DNA of 64,000 bases from Paracoccus tegillarcae (GTDB lineage: Bacteria > Pseudomonadota > Alphaproteobacteria > Rhodobacterales > Rhodobacteraceae): the NCBI RefSeq assembly GCF_002847305.1, contig NZ_CP025408.1, positions 2,997,001 through 3,061,000 on the forward strand. The letters run 5' to 3'. The notes below the pieces were generated by a model. That model was not told the origin of the DNA, did not search any database, and was given only the letters and a program-made list of their open reading frames with translations. This document shows, piece after piece, positions 20,958 through 28,409 of the stretch. Both the position numbers and the translations under genes were made by a program. Every line of letters starts with the position of its first letter. Positions within the stretch are counted from its first letter, which is position 1.

Positions 20958-21136
20958 ACGGCCTTATTGGGCTTTTCCGCGCGGCGCAGCAAGGCGGCAG
21001 GGTGACGCAGCGCCGCTGACCCAAGCGCCGGCCTCTCGCGCGGACCCCTCAGCCGAGCCGGCTGACGGAGATTTGCCCTGATCGGCCCTTTTCCCTGCGG
21101 CCCGTGCGCCCTACAAGGCTGCAAACGGAGGCCAGT

Positions 21137-21541
21137 ATGATCGGACGACTGAATCACGTAGCCATCGCGGTGCCTGACTTGCAGGCGGCTGTGGCGCAGT
21201 ATGAAACCACTTTGGGCGCATCGGTCGGCGCGCCACAGGACGAACCGGACCACGGCGTCACGGTGGTGTTCATCGAATTGCCCAACACCAAGATCGAACT
21301 GCTGTATCCTCTGGGTGAGAACAGTCCGATCCAGGGCTTTCTGGACAAGAACCCGTCGGGGGGCATTCATCATATGTGCTTTGAGGTCGAGGATATCATC
21401 GCGGCACGCGACCGGCTGAAAGGCGAGGGCGCACGCGTTCTGGGTACGGGCGAGCCCAAGATCGGCGCCCATGGCAAGCCGGTCCTGTTCCTGCACCCCA
21501 AGGATTTCAACGGCACGCTGATCGAGTTGGAGCAGGTCTGA
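21137..21541 (+). CDS. mce: Methylmalonyl-CoA epimerase
   Basis: A 134-residue two-module VOC enzyme interconverting (R)- and (S)-methylmalonyl-CoA in propionate breakdown. The metal ligands are visible in GRLNHVAIAVPDL (His near 7), GGIHHMCFEVEDI (His near 77) and NGTLIELEQV (Glu near 131). CGGAGG precedes the ATG. The TGA stop overlaps the ATG of the DUF1467 gene (TGATG), a coupling common in Rhodobacteraceae. Confidence 0.93.
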   Translation: MIGRLNHVAIAVPDLQAAVAQYETTLGASVGAPQDEPDHGVTVVFIELPNTKIELLYPLGENSPIQGFLDKNPSGGIHHMCFEVEDIIAARDRLKGEGARVLGTGEPKIGAHGKPVLFLHPKDFNGTLIELEQV

Positions 21542-21831
21542 TGAACCTTACAGGCGGGGTCGTCCTTTACGCTGTGCTTTGGTTTCTGGTGCTGTTTATT
21601 ATCTTGCCAATCGGCGCTCGTAGTCAGGCGGATGCGGGCAAAGTCGTGCCCGGAACACATGCCAGCGCGCCCGACAACCCGCAGCTCAAGCGCAAGGCGC
21701 TGTGGACCACGCTGATCGCGGCCGTCATCTGGGGCTTTTGTGCGTGGATCATTCTGGGCGGCGTGATCACCCGCGAGGATATGGAAGCACTGGGCCGCTG
21801 GTCGACTGAACATATTGGAACAGGTGAGTAA
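21541..21831 (+). CDS. DUF1467 membrane protein
   Basis: A 96-residue protein with two membrane helices, VLYAVLWFLVLFIILPIGA (residues 8-27) and a second around 57-75 (LIAAVIWGFCAWIILGG). It matches the DUF1467 pattern of an N-terminal helix, a short soluble loop and a second helix. The function is unknown; the family is regularly found behind mce, as here. Its last 65 bases overlap the end of the convergent EI24 gene. Confidence 0.85.
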   Translation: MNLTGGVVLYAVLWFLVLFIILPIGARSQADAGKVVPGTHASAPDNPQLKRKALWTTLIAAVIWGFCAWIILGGVITREDMEALGRWSTEHIGTGE

Positions 21832-22483
21832 ACACCGCTGCGGCCAGAACAGGCACAGCGATGTTCAACACCGGGATCGTCAGCAAAACCGCGATGGCGA
21901 TGCCGGCCAGTGTGATCTGGGTGGCATTGGCCTTGCGCAGAGCGGTTGCCTGCGGTTCGTGCAGATGGCGGCGCGCGGCCATTTGGAAAAATTCACGCCC
22001 GAGTAACCAGCCATTCGCGGTATAAAACAGCAGCGGTGCAAAGGGGCCGAGAAAAGGTGTTGCCAGCAGCGTCAGCAGCAACACGCCCAGCATCGCCGCG
22101 ACCACGGCGACGGATTCCAGAAGACCATCCATGAAATCAATGCTCTGACCGCGGTTTTTCGGGTAATGGATCTCCTCTACCTGATCCGAGACACGCTCGG
22201 CAAACAGGCCGGAAAACGCGGCAGCCACAGGACCCATCAGGAAAAAACCCATCAGCGGAAACAGCGCCAGCGAGCCCCAGGACAATGCGTTGCCGACATC
22301 GACCGTTCCGATCCATGGCAGGCTGAACTGTCCCGGCGTCAGGGCACGGACCAGCGCGAAGACCCCAGCCTGCAGCGCGATGAAAAGGGCGATAGTCAGA
22401 CCGACCCCGATCAGCAGCAGGTTCAGGATGCGGGGCCGCAGCAGATCCGCCCAGCCCCTTGCAAGGGCGCGCCAGCCGATCAT
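21767..22483 (-). CDS. EI24/CysZ-like membrane protein
   Basis: A 238-residue inner-membrane protein of the EI24 domain family, related to the sulfate carrier CysZ. Four to five hydrophobic helices are visible: residues 21-45, 65-85 (WGSLALFPLMGFFLMGPVA), 125-150 and 195-220. ERVSDQVEEIHYP is the cytoplasmic loop typical of the family. Sulfate transport is not established for this branch. Its ATG overlaps the nitroreductase stop by four bases. Confidence 0.85.
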   Translation of the reverse strand: MIGWRALARGWADLLRPRILNLLLIGVGLTIALFIALQAGVFALVRALTPGQFSLPWIGTVDVGNALSWGSLALFPLMGFFLMGPVAAAFSGLFAERVSDQVEEIHYPKNRGQSIDFMDGLLESVAVVAAMLGVLLLTLLATPFLGPFAPLLFYTANGWLLGREFFQMAARRHLHEPQATALRKANATQITLAGIAIAVLLTIPVLNIAVPVLAAAVFTHLFQYVQSTSGPVLPYPRG

Positions 22484-23064
22484 GTCTGGTTATCCGCCGG
22501 CCACACCGTCTTGGCGGCAATATCGGGGCGTGGCCGCTCTGGCGGTGTTTCGCGGCGTGTGCCGATGTGGATCAGACCGGCGACGCGCTCGTGCTGTCTC
22601 AATCCCAGATGGGCGCGACCAAAGCCTTGATTCAACGCAGCAAAACCCGTCAGCCACGACGCGCCCCAGCCCGAGGCCAGCGCCGCATTCACCAGCCCCA
22701 GGCAGACCGCACCCGCCGACAGGATCTGCTCCCATTCGGGGACTTTTTCACTGGCCACCGGCGAATAGACCACGCCAAGGATAACGGGCGAGCCAAAGGC
22801 TGCGACGGCCTTTTCGGCCAGGGCGCCATCCTGTGTTTCGGACAGAACCTCTTGGCGCAGGATCGGTTGCAGCCGGTCCAGTTCCGCGCGCTCCAGCACC
22901 AGAAAGCGCCACGGCTCCAACTTGCCATGATCGGGCGCGCGTGCCGCTAGTGTCAGCAACCGCGTGATTTCATCGCGGTCCGGTGCAGGATCGGTCAGCA
23001 GTTTTGGCGGGTGTGACCGGCGTGTCGCCAAAAACTCCAGCGCGGCGTCATTGCGGTATTCCAT
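22480..23064 (-). CDS. Nitroreductase family protein
   Basis: A 194-residue FMN-dependent oxidoreductase, close to the YdjA-like short type. FLATRRSHPPKLLTDPAPD is the FMN-phosphate binding start, ARAPDHGKLEPWRFLVLE near residue 45 the second flavin segment, and GASWLTGFAAL near 140 the helix at the dimer interface. The substrate is not known. GCAGGAG before the ATG at 23064 supports that start. It is translationally coupled to the EI24 gene. Confidence 0.88.
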   Translation of the reverse strand: MEYRNDAALEFLATRRSHPPKLLTDPAPDRDEITRLLTLAARAPDHGKLEPWRFLVLERAELDRLQPILRQEVLSETQDGALAEKAVAAFGSPVILGVVYSPVASEKVPEWEQILSAGAVCLGLVNAALASGWGASWLTGFAALNQGFGRAHLGLRQHERVAGLIHIGTRRETPPERPRPDIAAKTVWPADNQT

Positions 23065-23159
23065 GGACGTCTCCTGCATCTTTCGAGGCAGATTTAGGTG
23101 CAGCGGCGGCGGATGAACAGGGGTTGTGATGCAGAACAGCTGCTGTGCATATCACGCCC

Positions 23160-23408
23160 ATGTGCGAACTCAGCCATATGGCCCGCCCGGGCAGCACGCT
23201 TGTCGTGCGCGTGACGCCAAAGGCCGCGAGAAACAGCCTGCAGGTCGAGGACGGGCTGATCCGCATTCATGTGACTGCAGCGCCAGAGCGGGGCAAGGCG
23301 AATGCGGCGGTTCAAAAGCAACTGGCCAAGGCCCTGGGCGTGGCCAAGTCGCGATTGGTATTGGTCCGCGGGGAAACCACGCGGACCAAGCTGTTCCGCA
23401 TCGACTGA
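23160..23408 (+). CDS. DUF167/YggU family protein
   Basis: An 82-residue small alpha/beta protein of UPF0235. The family core is LVVRVTPKAARNSLQ, HVTAAPERGKANAAVQKQLA and LGVAKSRLVLVRGETTRTK. The molecular function is unknown. The start is uncertain: ATG at 23160 or ATG at 23178 both fit and neither has a good ribosome site. No partner gene overlaps it; it is divergent from the nitroreductase gene. Confidence 0.85.
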   Translation: MCELSHMARPGSTLVVRVTPKAARNSLQVEDGLIRIHVTAAPERGKANAAVQKQLAKALGVAKSRLVLVRGETTRTKLFRID

Positions 23409-23414
23409 TCCGCC

Positions 23415-23576
23415 TTACAGGTTGAGCGGCGCGAAGCCCTTGAAACCCAGACTTGGCTGAATCTGCTGCAATGTCGCGGGATCCGTAACCGAAGACGGTG
23501 CTACCTGAACGCAGGCAGCAAGAAACGCCGTTGTCAGCAGCGCAATGAAGGCGGGATGGGGGATGAAATTGTGCAT
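23415..23576 (-). CDS. Small predicted lipoprotein (53 aa)
   Basis: A 53-residue ORF with a complete lipoprotein signal: a short N-region, the hydrophobic stretch FIALLTTAFLAAC, and the lipobox Cys at residue 22. The mature part of about 32 residues has no Cys or charged clusters and reads SVTDPATLQQIQPSLGFKGF near its end. AAGGA lies about eight bases before the ATG. It follows the ArsR-type regulator by 36 bases on the same strand, so the two look like an operon. I do not recognise the family. Confidence 0.7.
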   Translation of the reverse strand: MHNFIPHPAFIALLTTAFLAACVQVAPSSVTDPATLQQIQPSLGFKGFAPLNL

Positions 23577-23612
23577 TAGTGCGTCCTTATGCATGGTTTG
23601 AGGTAAAAAAAC

Positions 23613-23984
23613 TCAGTTTGGATTATCGCTGCAATCAGAGGCCGCCATGCCGCGCATTTCGGTCACGATTGCCTCGAACTGTGCCACGGTCTTTTGCGAT
23701 TCGAGCTGATAAAAGACCTGCCGCCCGTGCTGGTGGCTGCTGACGATGCCAGCGCGTTCCAGAACCTGCAGATGGCGCGAAATCACAGAACGGTCCTGCG
23801 GCATGACGTCGGCAAGGCCGGTTACGTCGGAACATCCCACCCGCACAAGCTGCACGATCAGTTGCAGGCGAACAGGCTCGCAGAGGGCGCGAAAGAAATC
23901 AGCGTCCAGAATGCCCGACAGGCGCTCCGCGACATCCAGTCGCGCCGGGCAGACATCTGCAGTGAATGGAAGGTTCTGGTTCAT
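23613..23984 (-). CDS. ArsR-family transcriptional regulator
   Basis: A 123-residue winged-helix regulator. The helix-turn-helix is DVTGLADVMPQDRSVISRHLQVLERAGIVSS, shown here in part as MPQDRSVISRHLQVL (residues 61-75), and the wing is HQHGRQVFYQLE. Cysteines at 12, 35, 51 and 118 could sense metal or oxidants; C35 and C51 flank the dimer helix. The ATG at 23984 was chosen because the promoter lies immediately before it, and a longer in-frame start would begin inside that promoter. No Shine-Dalgarno precedes it, which fits leaderless translation. The likely targets are itself and the lipoprotein gene behind it. Confidence 0.85.
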   Translation of the reverse strand: MNQNLPFTADVCPARLDVAERLSGILDADFFRALCEPVRLQLIVQLVRVGCSDVTGLADVMPQDRSVISRHLQVLERAGIVSSHQHGRQVFYQLESQKTVAQFEAIVTEMRGMAASDCSDNPN

Positions 23985-23989
23985 GGGTC

Positions 23990-24018
23990 TAATATGTGCA
24001 CGTCGGCGCACATGTCAA
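23990..24018 (-). promoter_or_regulatory. Promoter of the arsR-type gene
   Basis: TTGACA (24018-24013, minus strand) is a perfect -35 box, followed after 17 bases by ATATTA (23995-23990). The expected transcript start falls within a base or two of the ATG at 23984, so the mRNA would have almost no 5' leader. The box sits just after the stop of the upstream 79-residue gene. Confidence 0.6.
23994..24013. promoter_or_regulatory. Inverted repeat operator within the arsR promoter
   Basis: ATGTGC (23994-23999) and GCACAT (24008-24013) form a perfect 6-base inverted repeat with an 8-base spacer. It fills the space between the -35 and -10 boxes, the usual place for an autorepressor. The half-site spacing resembles ArsR-family sites. 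Binding by the adjacent regulator is inferred. Confidence 0.6.
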
Positions 24019-24020
24019 GA

Positions 24021-24260
24021 CTATCGTGACAGGCGGTAATTTCCCTCGGGCAGATCCAGCGCGACGCGCAATTCGGCCAGCTGCTCCATGGTGAAGGTGA
24101 TGCGCGCGACATTGCTGCCTTCGGCGTCCATTTGCTCGACCACAATCCGATCGTCGAAGCTGAGGATGACCACATCCTCGTTCAATGGGCGGCCGCCTGC
24201 CTCTGCTTCGTCGATCAGGGTGATCACGGTGGCGTCGAAATCATGCTCGATTGTGAACAT
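24021..24260 (-). CDS. Conserved-looking hypothetical protein (79 aa)
   Basis: A 79-residue acidic protein of alternating beta strands, FDATVITLIDEAEAGG and NEDVVILSFDDRIVVEQ, then a helix TMEQLAELRVALDLPEGNY. No signal peptide or membrane segment is present. AAGGA lies about eight bases before the ATG, which supports real expression. Domain family not recognised. It ends two bases before the -35 box of the arsR-type gene, so the two genes are tandem but the regulator has its own promoter. Confidence 0.65.
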   Translation of the reverse strand: MFTIEHDFDATVITLIDEAEAGGRPLNEDVVILSFDDRIVVEQMDAEGSNVARITFTMEQLAELRVALDLPEGNYRLSR

Positions 24261-24472
24261 TACGGCATTCCTTGTCTGTGGCAGTGGCGGGCAGGGGGCC
24301 CGGTTCGCTGAAACCTATCAGAGCCTGTTCCCGCAACCGGCGCAACCGCACCGACAATTGCGTGAGCAAGGTTGAATCTATCCTCTCGGGGGCTTTGCGC
24401 GCGTCGCGCCACAGGTTAGGATGGGCAAAAAGTTGCCGAGCAAGGCGATATACAAAAGAACGAGGCAGTGCG

Positions 24473-25237
24473 ATGCGGATCATGAAACTGACGGGCGCGT
24501 TATTGGGCACGGTTTGGGGCGTCACGGCTTGCGCGCCAATCCCCGAAGGCGCGGTCACAACACCAACTCAGCCGGGCAGCGGCGGTACGCCCGTGCTGGC
24601 AACCCCATCACCGGACCGCGGCGGTTCGGCGACCGAGGCCGCGCGATCCTTCGTCACGGTCATGCGCAAGATGGAACCGGCCGTCGAACGCGAATGCATG
24701 CAGCGCCGCACGCAGCCGATCAATTGCGATTTCCTGTTCGTCGTGGATGACCGCGCCGGACTGGAACCAAACGCCTTTCAGACCGTCGACTCGACGGGCC
24801 GGCCGATCATCGGCTTTACCCTTTCGCTGATCGCGGCCACCCGCAACGCCGATGAACTGGCCTTCGTCGTTGGCCACGAAGCCAGCCACCATATCCTTGG
24901 GCATCTGGGCCAGAAATCCCGCGCCGCGACGGCAGGTGCGGCACTGGGAACGATCCTGGGCGCCTATACCGGCGATGCGACAGTGGTTCGGACGGCGCAG
25001 CAGATCGGTGCCTCGATCTCGGCTCGCAGTTTCTCGAAGGAATGGGAGTTGGAGGCCGACTATCTGGGCGCGATCGTCACGCTGAATGCCGGCTATGATC
25101 CCCGCAACGGCGCACGCTTCTTTGCGCGTATCCCGGACCCGGGCGACCGTATCCTGGGCACCCACCCGTCACGTGCGTCGCGAATCGCGCAGGTGGATCG
25201 TGCGGTCGAGGATTACCGGACTGGCCGCAGCCGCTAA
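24473..25237 (+). CDS. M48 family metalloprotease, predicted lipoprotein
   Basis: A 254-residue zinc protease. The signal GALLGTVWGVTAC gives a probable lipid-attached Cys at residue 19, followed by a Pro/Gly/Thr linker. The catalytic HExxH motif is VGHEASHHILGH near residue 140, and the third ligand Glu is in WELEADYLGAI near 193, so the site is complete. THPSRASRIAQ closes the domain. M48 lipoproteins such as BepA/LoiP take part in outer-membrane quality control. GAGG precedes the ATG at 24473. An upstream in-frame extension lacks a signal and is rejected. Confidence 0.9.
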   Translation: MRIMKLTGALLGTVWGVTACAPIPEGAVTTPTQPGSGGTPVLATPSPDRGGSATEAARSFVTVMRKMEPAVERECMQRRTQPINCDFLFVVDDRAGLEPNAFQTVDSTGRPIIGFTLSLIAATRNADELAFVVGHEASHHILGHLGQKSRAATAGAALGTILGAYTGDATVVRTAQQIGASISARSFSKEWELEADYLGAIVTLNAGYDPRNGARFFARIPDPGDRILGTHPSRASRIAQVDRAVEDYRTGRSR

Positions 25238-25290
25238 GGCCTGTTCGGGCGCTTCCTGAGCCGAGGACAGACTGCCCCTGCGCTTTCGGG

Positions 25291-25323
25291 ATTCACTGCG
25301 GCGCCAATGCCGCACCCGTGAAT
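25291..25323. terminator. Long hairpin between the M48 gene and the next gene
   Basis: ATTCACTGCGGC (25291-25302) pairs with GCCGCA-ccc-GTGAAT (25309-25323): 12 base pairs with one three-base bulge and a six-base loop. It starts 53 bases after the M48 stop. A short T-bearing stretch (TTGTATG) follows but no strong U-tract, so it may be a terminator or a structured leader of the next gene. Confidence 0.4.
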
Positions 25324-25456
25324 TTGTATGAGAAAACTGTGATTCGCAGGCCAGATTCTTCTTTCATACTATCTTTTTGGTTAATAAGGTCGCCTCAGAA
25401 GCAGCGGCCCTTTTCTCTGTGCCGGGCTGCCTGTGACGAAGTGAGAGGAGTCCCGG

Positions 25457-25819
25457 ATGATCGGCGTAGTGGTTTGGAGCAATGGTGAGCGACAAAAGGC
25501 CGTTATCTGGTGCGAAGACCAAGGTGCGCTGGCATATTTGCAGGGTTGGGAGTCGCTAACGCCGGGTACAGGCTGGCCGGCGACGGGGGATCTGCTGGAA
25601 CTCGACAGCGAAATGGTTGGTGACCTGCGCTTTGCCCGATCCGTCTCGATGCTCAACCGTCACCACTATGTCGAACTGCCCGATATGCTGATGGACGCTG
25701 TCAGCGAAGAGCGCCCGATGCGGCTGGCTGCATCGGGCGGCAAGCGGATCGAGGATTCGCCCAACGACGTGGCCCGTCACGGCCGGCTGGCGCGCCATCT
25801 GGCGGTTTGCGCAAGCTGA
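25457..25819 (+). CDS. Hypothetical protein (120 aa)
   Basis: A 120-residue soluble protein. The first half is VVVWSNGERQKAVIWCEDQG followed by LAYLQGWESL and a region rich in Trp and Gly. The second half is charged, with ELPDMLMDAVSEERPMRLA and a final GRLARHLAVCAS. GAGGAG five bases before the ATG is a strong start. No family recognised, no signal or membrane segment. Codon use is as in the neighbours, so it looks resident rather than acquired. Confidence 0.7.
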   Translation: MIGVVVWSNGERQKAVIWCEDQGALAYLQGWESLTPGTGWPATGDLLELDSEMVGDLRFARSVSMLNRHHYVELPDMLMDAVSEERPMRLAASGGKRIEDSPNDVARHGRLARHLAVCAS

Positions 25820-25864
25820 CGTGATCCGCTGAGCCTGCGAATTCCCTCAAGCTGTCACAACTGG

Positions 25865-26425
25865 TCAGGCGCCCCGTGACAGAGCCGCGACCCCGGTTCT
25901 GGCCAGATCGACCAGACCCAAAGGCTGCATCAATTCGGCAAATGCGTCCAGTTTGGCCGGCGTACCGGTCATTTCAAAGACGAAACTTTCCAAGGTCGAA
26001 TCCACCACATTTGCCCGAAAGATCTCGGCGATGCGCAGCGCTTCGACGCGCTTGTCACCCTGGCCGGTGACCTTGAACAGACCCAACTCACGCTCGACAG
26101 CCGGCCCTTCGACCGTCAAGTCGTGCACCTCATGCACGGGCACGATGCGCCCGACCTGCGCCTTGATCTGTTCGATCACCGCAGGCGTACCCCGCGTGAC
26201 AATCGTGATCCTTGACCGATGGCCGCTGTGATCAACCTCGGCCACCGTCAGACTGTCGATATTATAGCCGCGCCCCGAAAACAGACCGATCACGCGCGCC
26301 AACACGCCCGGCTCGTTCTCGACCAGCACGGCAAGGGTATGGCTCTCCTCGACCTGGGCATTCGGATCGCGCAGATCATAGGCGGAGTGGCTGCTTGCGC
26401 CCTTCTGGATGTTCAGTGCATTCAT
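25865..26425 (-). CDS. ilvH: Acetolactate synthase small (regulatory) subunit
   Basis: A 186-residue regulatory partner of IlvB for valine, leucine and isoleucine synthesis. The N-terminal ACT domain begins HTLAVLVENEPGVLARVIG near residue 30 and includes FSGRGYNIDSLTVAEV, the valine-binding region. The C-domain has AEIFRANVVDSTLESFVFE. The ATG at 26425 (MNALNIQKG) matches related proteins. A second ATG 18 bases upstream lies in a repeated intergenic element and would add seven residues rich in Lys. It follows ilvB by 67 bases. Confidence 0.95.
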   Translation of the reverse strand: MNALNIQKGASSHSAYDLRDPNAQVEESHTLAVLVENEPGVLARVIGLFSGRGYNIDSLTVAEVDHSGHRSRITIVTRGTPAVIEQIKAQVGRIVPVHEVHDLTVEGPAVERELGLFKVTGQGDKRVEALRIAEIFRANVVDSTLESFVFEMTGTPAKLDAFAELMQPLGLVDLARTGVAALSRGA

Positions 26426-26430
26426 CGCGA

Positions 26431-26482
26431 GATCTTTCTTCTTCATCCAAATATCCTGGGGGTGCGGGGGCAAGGCCCCCGC
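26431..26482 (-). repeat. Intergenic hairpin plus ATATTTGG element between ilvB and ilvH
   Basis: Read on the minus strand, a hairpin of eight pairs (26464-26471 with 26475-26482, GCGGGGGC/GCCCCCGC) starts 10 bases after the ilvB stop. It is followed by CCCAG and GATATTTGGATGAAGAAG (26455-26438). Nearly the same second half occurs at the ureE start (about 43073-43052). From memory, related hairpin plus ATATTT sequences are frequent between genes in this family of bacteria; copy number here is not tested. Confidence 0.5.
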
Positions 26483-26492
26483 GCTTGCTACC

Positions 26493-28247
26493 CTATACCA
26501 GCGCTTTGCCAGCGCCCTGGATGGCGCCGTCGGTTTCGGCCTCACCCAGCAGCATTTCATTATGTGGCCGCCCTGACGGGATCATCGGAAAGCAGTTCTC
26601 GTGCTTTTCGACCAGCACATCCAGAATGAACGGGCCGTCATAATCCAGCATCTCCTGGATCGCAGCGTCCAGATCCTTGGGATCTCGCACCTGCGCGCCC
26701 TTGCAGCCAAACGCCTCGGCCAGCTTGACGAAATCGGGCAGGCTGTCCGACCATGACTGGCTGTAACGCTCGCCATGCAGCAATTGCTGCCATTGGCGGA
26801 CCATGCCAAGCCGTTCGTTGTTCAGGATGAACTGCTTGACCGGCAGGCGGAACTGCACGGCAGTGCCCATTTCCTGCATGTTCATCAGCCAGCTGGCATC
26901 GCCTGCAACATTCACCACCAGCGCGTCGGGATGTGCCATCTGCACACCAATGCTGGCCGGCAGGCCATAGCCCATCGTTCCCAGCCCGCCCGAGGTCATC
27001 CAGCGGTTTGGTTCGTCGAAATGCAGATATTGTGCGGCCCACATCTGATGCTGACCGACTTCGGTCGTGATATAGCGGTCGCGCCCCTTGGTCAGTGCCT
27101 CAAGCCGCTGCAGCGCGTGTTGGGGCTTGATGATCTTGTCGCTGTTCTTGAACGACAGGCAGTTCTTCGACTTCCAGCCTTCGATCTTTTCCCACCACTT
27201 GCCCAAGGCCGCACTGTTCACCTTGCGACCGCGCGATTTCCAGATCTTCAGCATGTCCTCCAGCACATGGCCGACATCGCCGACGATGGGCAGGTCCACA
27301 TGGATGACCTTGTTGATGCTGGAAGGGTCGATATCGACATGCACCTTGATCGAACCGGGGCTGAAATCGGCCACGCGCCCGGTGATCCGGTCGTCGAAAC
27401 GCGCGCCCAGATTGATCATCAGATCGCAGTCATGCATCGCGAGATTGGCCTCGTAGAGGCCATGCATCCCCAGCATGCCAATCCAGTTCTTGCCGCTGGC
27501 AGGATAGGCACCCAGACCCATCAGGGTCGAGGTGACCGGAAAGCCCGTCGCATCGGCCAGTTCGCGCAACAACTGGCTGGCGCCAGTGCCCGAGTTGATG
27601 ACGCCGCCGCCGGTATACAGAATGGGCCGCTCGGCCTTTTCCATCAACTCGACAAGCTGGGTGATCGCATGGGTATCGCCCTTGCGGCTCGGCTGATAGC
27701 GCGGTGGCGCGATCTGTTTGGGGCCCAGATACTCGGCCTCGGCGAATTGAACGTCCTTTGGCACATCGATCAGAACCGGCCCCGGGCGACCCGAGGTGGC
27801 GACGTGAAATGCCTTGTGCAGCGTTTCGCTGAGATGCGCGGTGTCCTTGACCAGCCAGTTATGCTTGGTGCAGGGGCGGGTGATACCGACGGTGTCTGCC
27901 TCTTGAAAGCCATCGGTGCCGATCAGAAAGGTCGGAACCTGACCCGAAATCACCACCAGCGGGATCGAATCCAGCAGCGCATCGGTCAGCCCGGTGACCG
28001 CATTGGTCGCGCCGGGCCCCGAGGTCACCAGAACCACGCCGGGCTTGCCGGTCGAGCGGGCATAGCCTTCGGCCATATGAACGGCGCCTTGTTCATGGCG
28101 CACCAGAACATGGGTGATGTCGTTCTGCTGAAAGATCTCGTCATAGATGGGTAGCACGGCCCCACCCGGATAGCCGAATACGGTATCTACGCCCTGATCT
28201 CGCAAGGCTTCGACCACCATTTTCGCACCCGTCATGACTCGGGACAT
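26493..28247 (-). CDS. ilvB: Acetolactate synthase large (catalytic) subunit
   Basis: A 584-residue ThDP enzyme that makes acetolactate or acetohydroxybutyrate. The N-terminus VFGYPGGAVLPIYDEI precedes the catalytic-Glu segment LVRHEQGAVHMAEGYAR near residue 50. SGPGATNAVTGLTDAL, PVTSTLMGLGAYP and MLGMHGLYEANLAM follow. The ThDP/Mg motif is GDASWLMNMQEMGTA near 435, where a Ser-Trp replaces the more usual residue pair. Start at 28247 follows GGGAGA; a further ATG five codons upstream is possible. A hairpin stands just before the ribosome site. Confidence 0.95.
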   Translation of the reverse strand: MSRVMTGAKMVVEALRDQGVDTVFGYPGGAVLPIYDEIFQQNDITHVLVRHEQGAVHMAEGYARSTGKPGVVLVTSGPGATNAVTGLTDALLDSIPLVVISGQVPTFLIGTDGFQEADTVGITRPCTKHNWLVKDTAHLSETLHKAFHVATSGRPGPVLIDVPKDVQFAEAEYLGPKQIAPPRYQPSRKGDTHAITQLVELMEKAERPILYTGGGVINSGTGASQLLRELADATGFPVTSTLMGLGAYPASGKNWIGMLGMHGLYEANLAMHDCDLMINLGARFDDRITGRVADFSPGSIKVHVDIDPSSINKVIHVDLPIVGDVGHVLEDMLKIWKSRGRKVNSAALGKWWEKIEGWKSKNCLSFKNSDKIIKPQHALQRLEALTKGRDRYITTEVGQHQMWAAQYLHFDEPNRWMTSGGLGTMGYGLPASIGVQMAHPDALVVNVAGDASWLMNMQEMGTAVQFRLPVKQFILNNERLGMVRQWQQLLHGERYSQSWSDSLPDFVKLAEAFGCKGAQVRDPKDLDAAIQEMLDYDGPFILDVLVEKHENCFPMIPSGRPHNEMLLGEAETDGAIQGAGKALV

Positions 28248-28265
28248 ATCCGTGTCTCCCATCGC

Positions 28266-28296
28266 TGAAAAATAAGGCGCGGAGTTTCGCCGCGCC
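28266..28296 (-). terminator. Hairpin with U-tract just before ilvB
   Basis: On the minus strand GGCGCGG (28296-28290) pairs with CCGCGCC (28282-28276) around a seven-base loop, followed by TTATTTTTC. This is a good intrinsic terminator. It ends about ten bases before the ribosome-binding site of ilvB. It could end the bpt transcript or act as an attenuator of ilvBH. Confidence 0.65.
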
Positions 28297-28409
28297 GCCG
28301 CAAACTATGGGCGTGCACCCGCAGCGTCAATGCCCATTCGTGGAGGAAATGACCCGTTTTGGCAATTTTTTGTAATTATGTTGCGAAAAACATGGCGTCT
28401 TGGCAACTA

